The notes: generated from the letters alone by a model not told the origin. DNA of 64,000 nt from Morella rubra (GCA_003952965.2 CM025849.1:27554221-27618220); one strand, 5' to 3'. Shown: positions 47,501 through 58,722, counted from the first letter of the stretch. Numbers and translations: made by a program.

Positions 47501-48364
47501 CATACCGGTACCCTTCAGAACCGGAAAGATCGGGTGGAAGCTGGGTTTTCTTAGGGTTTAGATATTAACTCAACCTTGTACCTTCTGGATAAGCAGACAA
47601 CAAAAAAAAGAAAAAATTTCTCTCTGCTCTTGCTAAAATATTTAGCTCTATAATCTTGGTTTAATACTATTTTACTCAATTTCTCCCTCCTCTTGCTAAA
47701 ATATTTCATCCATTTTCAAGCAATACACTTTTCGTTCTTTTAAGCTTATCACGATTTCTACCTGCCCATAGCACTTGCTCTTTTTCAGCTATCAAGATTA
47801 CATAATGGATCACTTTCTCTAGAAAATTGGCAGTTTGTGAGAGAAAAATATATGTTACCTATCTTGTAGATGCCACCCAGAGATACCACCCACATCTGTC
47901 AAAGCATCTCTCCATGTTTGTATCATCTTCGTGTCAACTCTGGGGTCTTTTTCATGCTTAGCAAAAGCTTCTGCAAAGGACCCCGTCTGCTTTCTTACGT
48001 CCAATGGATGTACGTGGTAGAAAATGGGAAAAACTATGAGTCCCATTTTTTTCTTGCATCTCACAATCTCTGCAAGCTCAATCAAACACCATCTAGAGAA
48101 AGCGTAGTTCCCTGAGATAACAACGATAACATACATGGATTCTTGTATTGCCTTCAAGAGCCCTTCCGAAATATATTCTCCTCGTTTAAGTTTTTTGTCG
48201 TCCCGAAAAGTGAGGATGCCTTTTCGTTTTAAAGCCTCATATAGATGGTCGGTGAAACTCTTTCGGGTGTCTTCGCCGTGAAAACTCAAGAAGACTTCAT
48301 GTATCCATTTAGGTGTTGAAGAAGAACATGACAGAGAGGCTGTCGGAGTGATCATGGATGCCAT
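43850..48364 (-). pseudogene. TNL-D: full TIR-NBS-LRR-C-JID architecture with frameshifts
   Basis: Exons on the minus strand: TIR 47859-48364; NBS 45886-46970; LRR-1 45452-45768; LRR-2 44595-45342; C-JID from 44478 down to about 43850. The TIR exon is fully open and has FLSFHGEDTRKSFTDHLYEA, VFPIFYHVHPLDVRKQTGSF and a normal end at GISGWHLQDR. An in-frame ATG at 48487 could add about 41 residues. NBS motifs: P-loop GITGMSGIGKTT, RNBS-B GRGSRIIITSRD, GLPLALKVLGS, KLFLDIACFFKG, INMHDLLQKMGQEIV. Two short deletions break the NBS, near 46787 just after the P-loop and near 46580 at kinase-2. LRR-1 and LRR-2 have further shifts, and the C-JID (MPEWFSHTSSGTSD, AYIPAEWFMEQF) is split into frames. If these are assembly errors the gene could be intact; as read it is not. 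Confidence 0.88.
44553..44582. repeat. GA microsatellite in TNL-D LRR/C-JID intron
   Basis: About 15 GA units between the LRR-2 donor and C-JID acceptor. A shorter GA tract is at the same place in TNL-B (about 34840-34853). Confidence 0.85.
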
Positions 48365-50192
48365 CGGTGACTTTCCGGCTTGTTCAAGTAAAATGGCAAG
48401 AGATGTGAGAATATTGAAAGAACCAAGAGGCTGGTTATATGGAAGCGAACAGGACTCCGCGTGAACGAAACTTGTAGGTGGGTGCAATTTGCAAAAGTCA
48501 CAATGGACAGGGTAGACCAGGGAGATTAATTAATGGCTCCATTGGTAGATTAATCCCACCGCCAGCCTGCCATAATGGAGCAGATCTGACTCAAGGATAA
48601 TGTCATTTGGTAAACAATTTTAATTATTTTAAATTTGAAATGGTAAACAATTTTAATGTTTATTTGGTTTTACAAAGAGTCTTTTCCGTGGCTATGTTAT
48701 TTTCCTCTTTCCCTTCAGTCTGCTAATCGCTATCTCATTGGTTTTCCGCTGAGCATTGCTGGCCAAGCCAATTAAGCTACTTCTGATAAGCTGGGAGTGT
48801 GTTGCCCTTTTGTTCTGAGCTCGATTTGCTTTTCATCACAATATTTGGCAGTAGTTGGGTTTGGCCCAAATGGAATATGCCCCATTGTTGTGAGGGGACA
48901 ATTTGTGCAATCATATTTCTTTTTATTATCCTTTTTTATTTCTAGGGATTTGTTTTGAAATTGCGTATAGCTCAGGACATCATATTTCTTTGCTTTCTTG
49001 AGGGGCGGAACCAATCAGATATGCTGAGAAAAACCTTCACTGGATGAAAACGAAACAGTATTGATGGTTTTAAAAAAGAGTACGGATGGTTTTTTATAAC
49101 TTAGAAGAGCATAATCAAAGAAATAGGATAAGGACAGATGGGTTATTTAAATATAAGTGGAGGTATCATTCAACCCCGATTTTTATTTGCTTTCTCTTCC
49201 CTCTCCTTGATCCCTACCACATTCATTGGGTAAACCTGCATTAAAGCATCGATTTATAAGTAGTAGTTTTTTTTTTATAATTTAATATATCGTTTTTGTG
49301 TAAATTACTCTCAAATTAAGCTTCTGATAATAGATGAGTACTGGCCTTTGGTTACGTCCCTCTATGACCATATTATCTTAGTAAGTACTTAACTCAATCA
49401 CTTTCACTATTTTTTTTCACAAACACCTATAAAACTTAATCTCTCTAGATTTTTAGATTACATCCAAATTTTTAAAAAAAAAAAAATTCAAAATTTTCAT
49501 TTGCCAAACAGTACTGGTGATGTTTGGTAATGAAAATTTCTCAAAATTGTGTGTCATTACAGAAATTCTTGAATAAATTACAAATCTACCAAAAAAAAAA
49601 ATATATCTTGTTTAAAAATGATGCAAAAATAATAATTAAAAATCTTGAATAAATTACAGAAAAATACAAAATAAAGAGACACAAATTGAATTAAATAATA
49701 ATGATGCAAATCAAATTAGAAAAATTTATAAAAAAATGTATGGCCCTCAAATCAATAAAATAATATGAAATCACAGAAATTTGAATAAAGTACGACTAAA
49801 AAATAAAAAATAGAGACACAAAAAATTGAAATAAAATCCTTCAGAATATAAAAAAAAAAATTGAATCAACAAAAAGGCAACAAATATTAGAAGACACAAG
49901 AGACTAAAAACTAGATCTAAATATCTTGTTCATCCACTTTTCACGGACTCTAAATATCTTTTTCTTTACAAATTATCCCGTTAAAAATGTTGGCTTTAAA
50001 GACCAATTATCGAATTGGAGTTTGTGGATAACTGTTTGATCCAAAAGATTTATTATAGTATTTGAAAAATAAACATAAAGGATTGTTAGTCATGAGAAAC
50101 TTAATTGTTGCCTGTCGAAAAACGAACGTGCTAGCTAGACTCGTCCTGAACGATGCCACTCGGCGATTTGCACCGTATATTGACGGTGCTAT
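48365..50192. repeat. 5' flank of TNL-D (parts duplicated at 56520-58230)
   Basis: No gene is recognised. Sections 49110-49300 and 49440-49900 match 56740-57490 and 57740-58170 (CTTCCCTCTCCTTGATCCCT, AAATTACAGAAAAATACAAA). At 49480-49545 an imperfect palindrome pairs CATTTGCCAAACA with TGTTTGGTAATG, also present at 57758-57815. The AT-rich site at 49270-49290 lacks the Mutator MITE found in the partner copy. Confidence 0.75.
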
Positions 50193-51555
50193 CACTAAAA
50201 GAAAATTGACTTTTCATGTCAAATTCTTAGGTGTCAAACCAAATTTTATTTTAAAAATATGCCTTTTTTGACAAAACAAAAAATTTTCTTACCTAAAAGG
50301 TGCTCGTGAGTAAAATGTAGTCGAACTATATGAAAAACCGTCGGGATGGTTTACGAGTGACACACAACCACATGTCACAAATTTCTAACAATCCATTTCG
50401 TTAGAGAAATTGCACCTGGTTTGCACGCTTTAATAAACCGTCCGCACCTATTTTTGGGTGACAATCTAGTTCGTCACCCATCTATGACGCAGCATTATTC
50501 GTCACAAAAGCTGACCAACCTTGGATCAATCTATGACTAACTTTACAAAAATCGTTCGAACTTGAGCATAACCCGTTCGCACGGTGTTCAAACGGCGATG
50601 TTTCTGATTATTATGTGTTCCTGCGTATAGTCATATCATCCGGACGGATAAAAAACAAGACGTTTTAACTAAAAAACTCAATATTATCATATAATGCCGG
50701 TCCGAACGCGTAGAAAACAGTTCGGACTGGGCTTTGATGAACACAAAATTGAAACAACCATATTATCCACCCAAAAACAATCAAAATGCATGAAAATTGA
50801 AATACAAAGGCACGAAGTAGGTGTTACTTGACCTTGTGAGTATAAATGATCTAGAAATATCGGAAAAAAAATTTTGAAGTTGGAGAGAAAATGTTGAGAG
50901 AAAATCAAAATGAAATGGATGAGAATGTGATTTTGACAACTCTGTCTATTTTTAAGTTACCAGTTTGCATTCACACACTTTTGACTCCCGTTCAGATGAT
51001 GTACAACAATTAGATTTATACTAGCTCAATCAAATTCGACCTCATTAAGTACGTATCTAAGGCATATTTGAAAATTTTCTAGAACCATTTAGCGTTCGGA
51101 TGATCTGGTGGTGGTCTGTACGATGTCGACATCACGTGAGTGAAATTTTGCAGCGTAGAACCACACCATTAGCTGAAGAAGCATTCCAGCCTGTGCGGAC
51201 ACTTTCTTGCATTTGGACGTTATTATGCTTTTTGCTGTTGGGACGTACATGATGGCGTCCGGATGGTTTTAAGTATGCATGACGATTTCGAATGCGATTT
51301 CGAATGCGTCACTAACTGGTGACATCGTTATTCGTTACCTAAAGTTGGTTTGAAAGGGGATAAAATGTTGTCCGGACGGATATTAAATATTTATGATGAT
51401 ACTAATCATACTTGTATTTTGTCACACCACAAATCAGTCCGAAAGGTCTTTGGACCGGTCCAGATGGTTACCACGTTTCTGGATGATTTTGGGTGACGAA
51501 ATTAATGTTTTGTCAGGGAAAGGTGACTTTAGGTGACAAAATTTAGAGAGAGAAG
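50193..51555. mobile_element. CACTA fragment with intact left end, right end truncated
   Basis: CACTAAAAGAAAATTGAC at 50193 resembles the left terminus of CACTA-2 (CACTACAAGAAAATTGAC). The following GTGACAA/CGTCACC and CCGTCCG-type subterminal motifs match those of CACTA-2. The other side reaches GGTGACTTTAGGTGACAAAA (51528-51547), the equivalent of 56419-56436, then stops short of the terminal 30 or so bases. It is a deletion derivative of the CACTA-2 family with no coding content. Confidence 0.75.
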
Positions 51556-51559
51556 ATTT

Positions 51560-51680
51560 GTTAGATTTTTTTTTTTAAAAAAAAGTCATTGGAGTTTGTG
51601 TAAAAGGTATTAGTGTTTATGTAAATTTTTTGAGATTTTGGATGTTCTTTTTGTGAATTTTATTGAATACATTGTGTCAT
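51560..51680. repeat. Inverted partial copy of the MITE-like element at 18.2 kb
   Basis: Reverse complement of about 18228-18365, with shared GAACATCC and CCAAAATCTCAAAAA-type segments on the minus strand. It fills the gap between the truncated CACTA fragment and CACTA-2. Confidence 0.65.
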
Positions 51681-53576
51681 TGAATCACTACAAGAAAATT
51701 GACATTAGTGTCAAAATACATTTCGTCACCAAATCATGCCTTTTTATGTCAAAATAAAAATTTTGTTACGCAAGGTGAGCCAGGAATTACAAAACCGTCC
51801 GGATGTCCTTAAAAAATGTCTGAAAGGTAATTACGGGGGAGGAAAGGCAAAACGTCACATATTTGTGACTAAAAACATTTGTCAGCATCTGCGAACGCGT
51901 CCGAACGGTATGCGAAGCCGTGCGCACATGGTTTGGGTGACAAAACACTGTTGTCACCCATTAGTCACGCATGTTAGATCGTCACAAAAGCTACAAGCCG
52001 TCTACATGGTCTGATCATAACATCCGAATTTCTGGGACAGTCCACGCATGATTGACACGCGTCTATTTTAGAAATGATGGAGAACAGCTGTTGTGTCCGC
52101 ACGGTTACCTCCCATCTGGAAGCATATGGCTATAATTTCAGCGAATGGTGGTACTCACGTTGTATGTTCTAGACGTCTGCCCGCCGAATGTCTTCCGCAC
52201 TAACTCATACCGTCCGAACGCCATCATTTCGAGAAGATTTTACTAACTGTTCATGATTTGAATTTAATGTTAGGAATCTGATTGGTTCACGTGGAAAATG
52301 GTAACGTCTGCACGGCATGAACGGCCTGTCCGAACGGTATGGATGGATTTTAAAGTCGAACATAAGCATTTGAATGGTATTTTACACAGTCAATTTTTAC
52401 ACCATTTCCCTCATTTTTCAGACCTACACGTTTCTCGTCCAGCTATCCCACATTTTCGTCCTATCTCGTGGAATTCTTCATATTCAGATACGTTTCTCAT
52501 GTTTTTATTTGGTTTTTTGGCATAAAAATCGTGTTTTTTAAGTTATTTACGTAGAAATTTTCATGAAGAATTTTCGGCCACCACAGTTGTTTGATGGCCG
52601 ATATTTGTATTGATATGGATTGCCTAATGTTGTAGGATTGTTTAGGCTATAATTTTGTGTTGTTTGGTGTTGGTTTGGGGAGTTTTGGAGGTGGGAGAGA
52701 GGCCTGGCCATGGCTAAGTCGACTCTGTCTTCTTCCCCATGACATGTCCAGACGGTTTGAAGCCGTTTGGACAGATAGTTTTAAATTTTCTACTGTTAGT
52801 TTTTAAATGTTACCATTTTAAGACAGCCGTGCGGACATTATTAATGTGATGTGTGGACGGCCTTGGCTTTATACACCGCCATTTAGTTTAAGATATGTAC
52901 TTATGTTTAACTATTTCTAACTACGTCGTTTTTCACCTAACGTTCGGACGACAACTTATAAGAGTGCGGATGTTAAGCCTTTAGACGCTGTCGTTTTGTC
53001 TAGGATATATATACATGTTAAAAATTTATTTTTTAAGAATATTGTTGTTGCGAACAGTTATTCTAGCATGCGCACGTTTGTTCACTACTTTTTTATTACC
53101 TGTTCGGACGGGTTATTTTGGCGTACAGATGTTTGTCTATTATATGCTGCCGTTTTGTGTAGTATATATGCACTTGTTAAAAATTTATTTTTTAGGAAGA
53201 TTTTTGTTGTGGACAATTATTCTAGCGTGCGCACATTTGTTCATTAAACTAGGTCATTTTATTTTTTGTGCGAACGAGTTGTGTTGGCGTGCAGACATTT
53301 ATCCGTTACACGTTGTCATTTTGTTTATGATATATACACATGTTAAAAATTTATTTTTTTGGAGTATTTTTGTTGCGGACGGTTATCTTAGCGTGCACAC
53401 GTATATTCCCTAAAACTATGTTGTTTCATTTGACGTTCAGACAGCTTCTATATGCGTTTGGACACTTGTTTGCATTAGACAACATCGTTTTACATGTTGT
53501 GCGAACTCTGTGTTACACCGTACGAACGGTATTATTGACGGTTTATTTATTTTTGCGTTATTTTATAGATTAAAAA

Positions 53577-54310
53577 ATGTCCAAACGCTACCGTTCATCA
53601 TCTTCCTCATTTGCCGAGACCTTTACGTAGCAGGATCCTAAGAGTCAGGAGGATTATATGATGTAGGAGGAACAGCTGGAGCAGCAGTGGGTTGAGATAC
53701 TCAACCGATAAATTATTGTAGAGCGTGAGATCGGCGACATTATGGATGACTTGGGTTATATCGGGTATCTGAAGAGAGATGGCATAGCCTCTGTAGATTT
53801 GGTTTGGGAGTTTTATATAGCACTGCTGGATGTTGAGGATATTGATGCACTGGTATAGACCATCACTATACACGGGATGACCTTTCAGTTGTCACTAGGC
53901 ATCCTAGCGGCATTTATGAGGCTGCAGAGACCGATTGGATCATACCCTACAGTAGAGATGGGGAATAAGCTAGATGCGGAAGACATCTTCCATACTTTCA
54001 CGGGTCAGGACGTGGTGATCGTCGGACCTTCATAAGACAACTACATGCTCTTTTTTGGCATATTTTGTACCTCATCTTTGCCTACGATATCAAGCTGAGG
54101 GCTCACGCGACAGAGTGTCCTATATTGAGAGGCGAGCGGATGCTATCCGTGGCTAAAGGATGTGTTGTAGATCTTCCCCAATGCATCTTCCTGACTTTTC
54201 GATCTGAAGCGAATATCACTTCTGCTGCTGCGTTGTTGTACAATCTACTCCTGACACAGTTGCTCCACAGTGTGGGTTGCACAGATACTACATTTATATA
54301 TATACTTAAA
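53577..54310 (+). pseudogene. PF20167-like gene in CACTA-2, decayed
   Basis: Begins ATGTCCAAACGC with a basic Ser-rich N-terminus (MSKRYRSSSSSFAETFT), matching the layout of the CACTA-1 gene, and soon meets a stop. Recognisable blocks follow: VEREIGDIMDDLGYIGYL, VDLVWEFYIALLDVEDIDAL, ITIHGMTFQLSLGILAAFM and LQRPIGSYPTVE, each aligning by eye with a block of the 22334-23383 gene. A shift at about 54030 leads into IFAYDIKLRAHATECPILRG. At least four breaks. Product unknown; presence in two CACTA elements suggests it belongs to the family. Confidence 0.65.
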
Positions 54311-54390
54311 TAATTTTGATACTACATTTATTAATTATTTATTTCTTATAAATTAATTACTCTCCCTCCCTCCCTCTCTTTCTCTCTCTC

Positions 54391-54437
<47 letters not shown>

Positions 54438-55209
54438 AAAGGACATGTTTAATGTAATTTACGTAGATAGGTAGCGTTTAGACCTCTGCTTAACAGTTCG
54501 GATGGTTGTTGTTGAATAAACGTTGCCGTTTATTCAATGAAAAGCGGTGTCATGTTTTTAAATGAGGCGTCTGCACATTTTGCCGGCCTGTGCGAACGTT
54601 CATTTTATAATTAGACATCGTGGAGTTGTATGTAAAACAGTGTCGTTGGCTGGTTCGAACAATTTATTATTTGTAATTCGCAAAACGTCCGGACATCGTC
54701 GAAATTGTGGATAACATTTCGAATGGCTACAAAATTTTTGGCAATAAATTTTCACACATAAATTTTTTAGAAACCGTGACTTTTGAGTAAAAATGTGTTG
54801 TTTTGTTTGATTGTTGATTGTTTAATGCTTTGGGTAGCTTAGAAACATGTTTGGTGTTGATTGGGTGCGAAAATGGTGATGTAAAATGGCTGTTTTTGGG
54901 ATTGAAATGGGTCTGTGGGTGTGTGATTGTCGAAGGATCTGTTCTTCGACAATCACAGTCGGACGTTTACTGGAGCCGTTGGAACGTTTCCATGCACAAC
55001 ATATGCGGATGTTTCTTCATGAAACGACATCTTTTTTTTTGGAAGTGCGGACGGCTATTAATCTGTCCAAATGGTTTTGCATGAAGTTTATTTAATATTG
55101 TTTTGTTAATTTCCAAATTGTCCAAGTTATGGACAGTTTGAGATTAGACTATCCGTAATGTACGTAAATGTTGATCTGGTCATTGATCGGTTTTTGTTGA
55201 TGTTTGAAC
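54311..55209. other. Non-coding interior of CACTA-2 with TC/TA/TG microsatellite
   Basis: A compound simple repeat of TC, TA and TG units occupies about 54362-54434. The remainder has scattered GTCCGNAC-type motifs and no recognised gene. It may be an intron of, or spacer after, the PF20167-like gene. Confidence 0.5.
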
Positions 55210-55603
55210 GTTTTTTGTTAGGTTGGCCATGGATCGTTATGGGAAAAGTATAACCATGGCCAAGGTACAGACTGAGTGACCAGCTTGGGTGGACACTATA
55301 ATGGAGCTAAAGGAGAGTAATGATAGTGGAGTGCATATGTTGTGCATGGATCTCCTTACCCGCTTGACCACTCTTGAGACTAATTTTGCTTTTAGTCTAG
55401 GGAGGAGCTGAATGCTATGCAGATGAAATTGATTTCTGTGAGAGAACACGTGTCCCAATTGTACCATCTCTCCATACGTTCCGATACAGATCCAAACACT
55501 CATCAAATGGGTGGATATTATGGAGGAGCGGTTGGAGCATGTTTGTGACGCCATTAGACAAGATCTCGACAATCCGGCTCGTCGTCATGATTCAGACTAG
55601 TCT
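55210..55603 (+). pseudogene. Possible C-terminal coiled-coil exon of PF20167-like gene
   Basis: Frames interrupted by several stops carry AWVDTIMELKES, LLTRLTTLETNF and MEERLEHVCDAIRQDL, a heptad-like pattern. In CACTA-1 the corresponding gene also ends in a coiled coil (SSWMDTLLDEFTMRMD). Similar placement before an AT-rich 3' region supports the link, but homology is weak. Confidence 0.4.
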
Positions 55604-56468
55604 CTGGTTTATGTATTTTTGTTATTATTTACTTATGCTTTGTTAGTCTCCAGTTTGTACTAGACTTTATAATTATGTTTTTTGTTTGGTATTTCTATGT
55701 TTGATATTTTATATTATGTACTTGATATTTTATTTACTATTATGTAGGTTAGATATTTGTAGACCATTATTAATTTTATCTTATATTTAATATATTTAAT
55801 ATTAAATGCATAATTAAATAAATTAAATTTGAAGATTTGTATTATAATTTAGAGTGGTGGACGCATTAATAAAGTCTGGACATCCGTTGATATGTTACAC
55901 ATGCAATAAATAAGTGTTACCATTACATAACGTCCGAAATCAACTCCACCGTTCTCACGTCCTTATTTAAGCAATGCCCACACGTTCTGGAGCCCTTTCG
56001 CACATGATATTCGTGGCAATTTCTTTTTTCTTAAGATAAAAACAATAAACATCCGCACGTTATATATTGGTGTGCGGATGATGAATCTGCTTACAAAATT
56101 TACATTTTGACATAGAAATTCACTCTGTGCGAACCTGTATTAGAGACGTTCGCATGGGTTTTCATGACAAAATTGATTTTGTCATGTAATACATTGATGT
56201 TCGCATGGGACATGCGAAGAAAAAAACAAGGAATCCGTGACCTATTTATAAATGTCACACAAAATGAAAACCGTCCGAACCATCTGAGTTGGCGTTCGGA
56301 TGCTATTTCCTGAGGAACCTCACAAATTGTCACCCAAAAACAAGGGTGACAGGCTTCTCCTATCAAACCAGGTGTCAAAATTTTTTTGACACCAATAACT
56401 TTTGCTGACAAATTTTTAACTTTAGGTGACAAAAACTTTTGACACCCAAAACTCATTTTATTGTAGTG

Positions 56469-56970
56469 AATATTTTTGTAAACGAACATGCCGAGAATGA
56501 GTGGGGGTAAAAATGAATAAATAAAAAATTTAATGGGGCTTGAGATTCTTGTTCTTTTTTAAGAAAAAATATGATATATTTCTTATGTCATAATTTCCTT
56601 ATCGGAGAGGAGGGGGAGGCAATTGCTAGGAGAATCACCCCCCACCAGATGAGTAGAAACATGGTGGGTAAGCCCCCTAGCTAGCTATCGATGTCATGAG
56701 CTATACAGAATTTGGAAAACAACAGGATAACAAAAGGAAATATCATGATTGCACCCACATGCCTATTTAAATAGGATAAGGACAGAAGAAGGCCGGATTT
56801 AAATATAAGTCGAGGTATCATCCAACCTCGATTTTGACGTTCTACTTATTTGCTTATTTCGTCTTTCTCTTCCCTCTCCTTGATCCCTACCACATTTATT
56901 GCATAAACGAAACAGCTACACATTAAAGCAAGTATTATTTATAAGTACGTAGTTTTTTTTTTTTAATTTA
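56469..56970. repeat. Duplicated TNL 5'-flank sequence (partner about 49000-49290)
   Basis: From about 56740 this matches 49110 onward, including AATAGGATAAGGACAGA and CTTCCCTCTCCTTGATCCCT. No gene is recognised. Confidence 0.7.
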
Positions 56971-57461
56971 GGGAAAAGTAATAGTTAACCCATATCTATA
57001 GGACAAAATCAATTTCATATCCGTTATTATCAAAACGGTGATTTAAGGCCCTTTATCTTTTGAAAATCATCAATGTACGCCCCCATCCAAATCAAGAGTT
57101 AAGTCAGACTGAAAATCATGTAAAATGACCAAAATGTCCCTCCAAGACAAAATTACTAAAAAAATTAAAAATTAATTAAAAATAACAGTAATATTTTTTA
57201 AATAAAACTATTGAACTCTATTTCAATAATCTATTTATTTTTAATTTATTTCTTAAAATTTTTATTATTTATTTTTTTAAATTTTGTTTTGGAGGGGCAA
57301 TTTGGTCATTTTACATACTTTTCCGTTTGACTTAACGTCTAATTTGGACGGGTGTACATTGATGTTTTCAAAAGAGAAAGGACTCAAATCGCCGTTTTGA
57401 TTATAATTGGTACAAAATTAATTTTGTCCTATAAATATGGGACTAACTATGACTTTTCTCC
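56971..57461. mobile_element. Mutator-type MITE, 491 bp, long TIRs, 9-bp target duplication
   Basis: Left end GGGAAAAGTAATAGTTA and right end, reverse-complemented GGAGAAAAGTCATAGTTA, start inverted repeats of roughly 190 bp that share ATAGGACAAAAT, ATCAAAACGG, TTTTGAAAA and ATGTAAAATGACCAAA. TTTAATTTA flanks both sides (56962-56970 and 57462-57470). A 9-bp duplication with long TIRs is the Mutator-like hallmark. No coding capacity. The paralogous DNA at 49270-49290 is uninterrupted. Confidence 0.92.
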
Positions 57462-57470
57462 TTTAATTTA

Positions 57471-58471
57471 ATGTATCGTTAATCACACAAAGCCACAGCG
57501 TTAATTGGTGACGTTAATGAAGAGAGAGATCAAGTCAAAGATAAGATTAGGTGTCTGAATCATGTTGACGTTATTATAATTTATTCATTGTCTCCAGAGA
57601 GGTGTCTAAGAGATAGAGATGATGAATTTTCACTACAAAATTTATTATAATCTATACAACCATACTACAAAATTTTCACGTCAGTTTTCACAAACTCTCA
57701 TTAAAATTTATTCTCTCTAAATTTTCTTTCAGGATCCAAAATTTTTGATAGTTTCTCAAAATTTTCATTTGCCAAAAATGCTCGGTCCCATTATGTTTGG
57801 CAATGAAAATTTTGGAGGTGAAGAATTTTTAGAAATTGTGTCATGACAGCAATCGTCTTCTCTCATGCGTGTAGTCGTTCATTGTTCTACCAAAAAAAAA
57901 AAAAAATTAGAAACCTCAAATAAATTACAGAAAAATACAAAATAAGGAGACACAAATTGAATTAAATTGTATAAATACAAATTAAATTAGAAAAATAGAC
58001 AATATTTTGTAAAAATTCTAAAAAATGGATGGCCCTCAAATCATTGAAATAATACGAAATCACAGAAACTTGAATGAACGACAAAAAAATAAAATAAAAT
58101 AAGAGACAACAATTGAAATAAAATCCTTAAGCGAAAGAGAGAGAGAAAAAAAGAAGAACCCATAAGGCAACAAAAATAATAGAAAACAAAAAGCAAAAAA
58201 AAACGATGATTTTTCCTATTTTTAATTTTTCACCCATTCTGCGTGGGTCAAAAAATCACCATCACGCGTATTCCAATAGAAGTGGCCCCATCAAAAGCCC
58301 AAAGTCCCCTGCTGAGCAGGACCGGCTCAATTAAAAAAAAAAAAAAAAAAAAAAGGTCTAAGGAAAAAATTGGAAGTGAGGCTTTTTTTTTTTATATAAT
58401 AAAAAATAAATTTTTAATAGGTATTTATTTAAAAATGTTCTTTTATATAATAAAAATTAAATGTGGTCTAC
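57471..58471. repeat. Duplicated TNL 5'-flank sequence (partner about 49290-49900)
   Basis: Shares ATGGCCCTCAAATCA and GAGACACAAATTGAATTAAA with 49670-49755. From about 58200 it leaves the partner and contains an A-run (58334-58354) and AT-rich DNA to the next junction. No gene is recognised. Confidence 0.7.
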
Positions 58472-58580
58472 AGAGCTAGTAAGCTTTTATTCTTATTTTT
58501 GTATTTCAGTTTCTCCGGAAAAAGCAATCGCTTGTCCATTTTTAATTGAACATGATCTACTCAATAAGTGTAGCTGAAGC
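58472..58580 (+). repeat. Displaced copy of XRN-like intron 13 (source 7711-7832)
   Basis: AGTAAGCTTTTATTCTTA, TTTCTCCGGAAA, TTGAACATGATCTA with one change, and AATAAGTGTAGCTGAAGCTC occur in the same order as at 7719-7832, in the intron following exon 7625-7720. The copy even keeps the splice donor. It joins a TIR exon directly at about 58578. Confidence 0.88.
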
Positions 58581-58722
58581 TCAAAGCACCATAAAGTTTG
58601 TCTGTAAAACTCTTGCGGGTGTCTTCGTCATGAAAACTAAGGAAAACTTGATGGATCCAACGAGTTGTTGAAGAAGAGGAAGGAAAAGATGGCGAGGCTA
58701 TTGGAGTGATCATGGACGCCAT
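58579..58722 (-). pseudogene. TIR exon N-terminal fragment fused to XRN intron sequence
   Basis: Minus-strand start at 58722 gives MASMITPIASPSF, then a TIR beginning with FLSFHDEDTRKSFTDKLYGA, and stops at the junction near 58579. Changes such as HDEDT for HGEDT mark it as a diverged copy. Only about 48 codons remain. Confidence 0.85.

Larger units (their letters stand above)
51686..56468 (+). mobile_element. CACTA-2: 4.8-kb CACTA transposon, AAT target duplication
   Basis: Left terminus CACTACAAGAAAATTGAC at 51686, right terminus ATTTTATTGTAGTG ending at 56468. AAT flanks both sides. GTCAAAA, GGTGACAAA and CGTCACC motifs fill the terminal 200 bp of each end. Internal motifs of the type GTCCGAACGG and CCGTCCGGAC recur in place of the GTTCGAAC of CACTA-1. 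Coding content is a decayed PF20167-like gene at about 53577-54310 and a related C-terminal piece at 55210-55600. Neither TNPA-like nor TNPD-like coding sequence is recognised. Confidence 0.88.
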
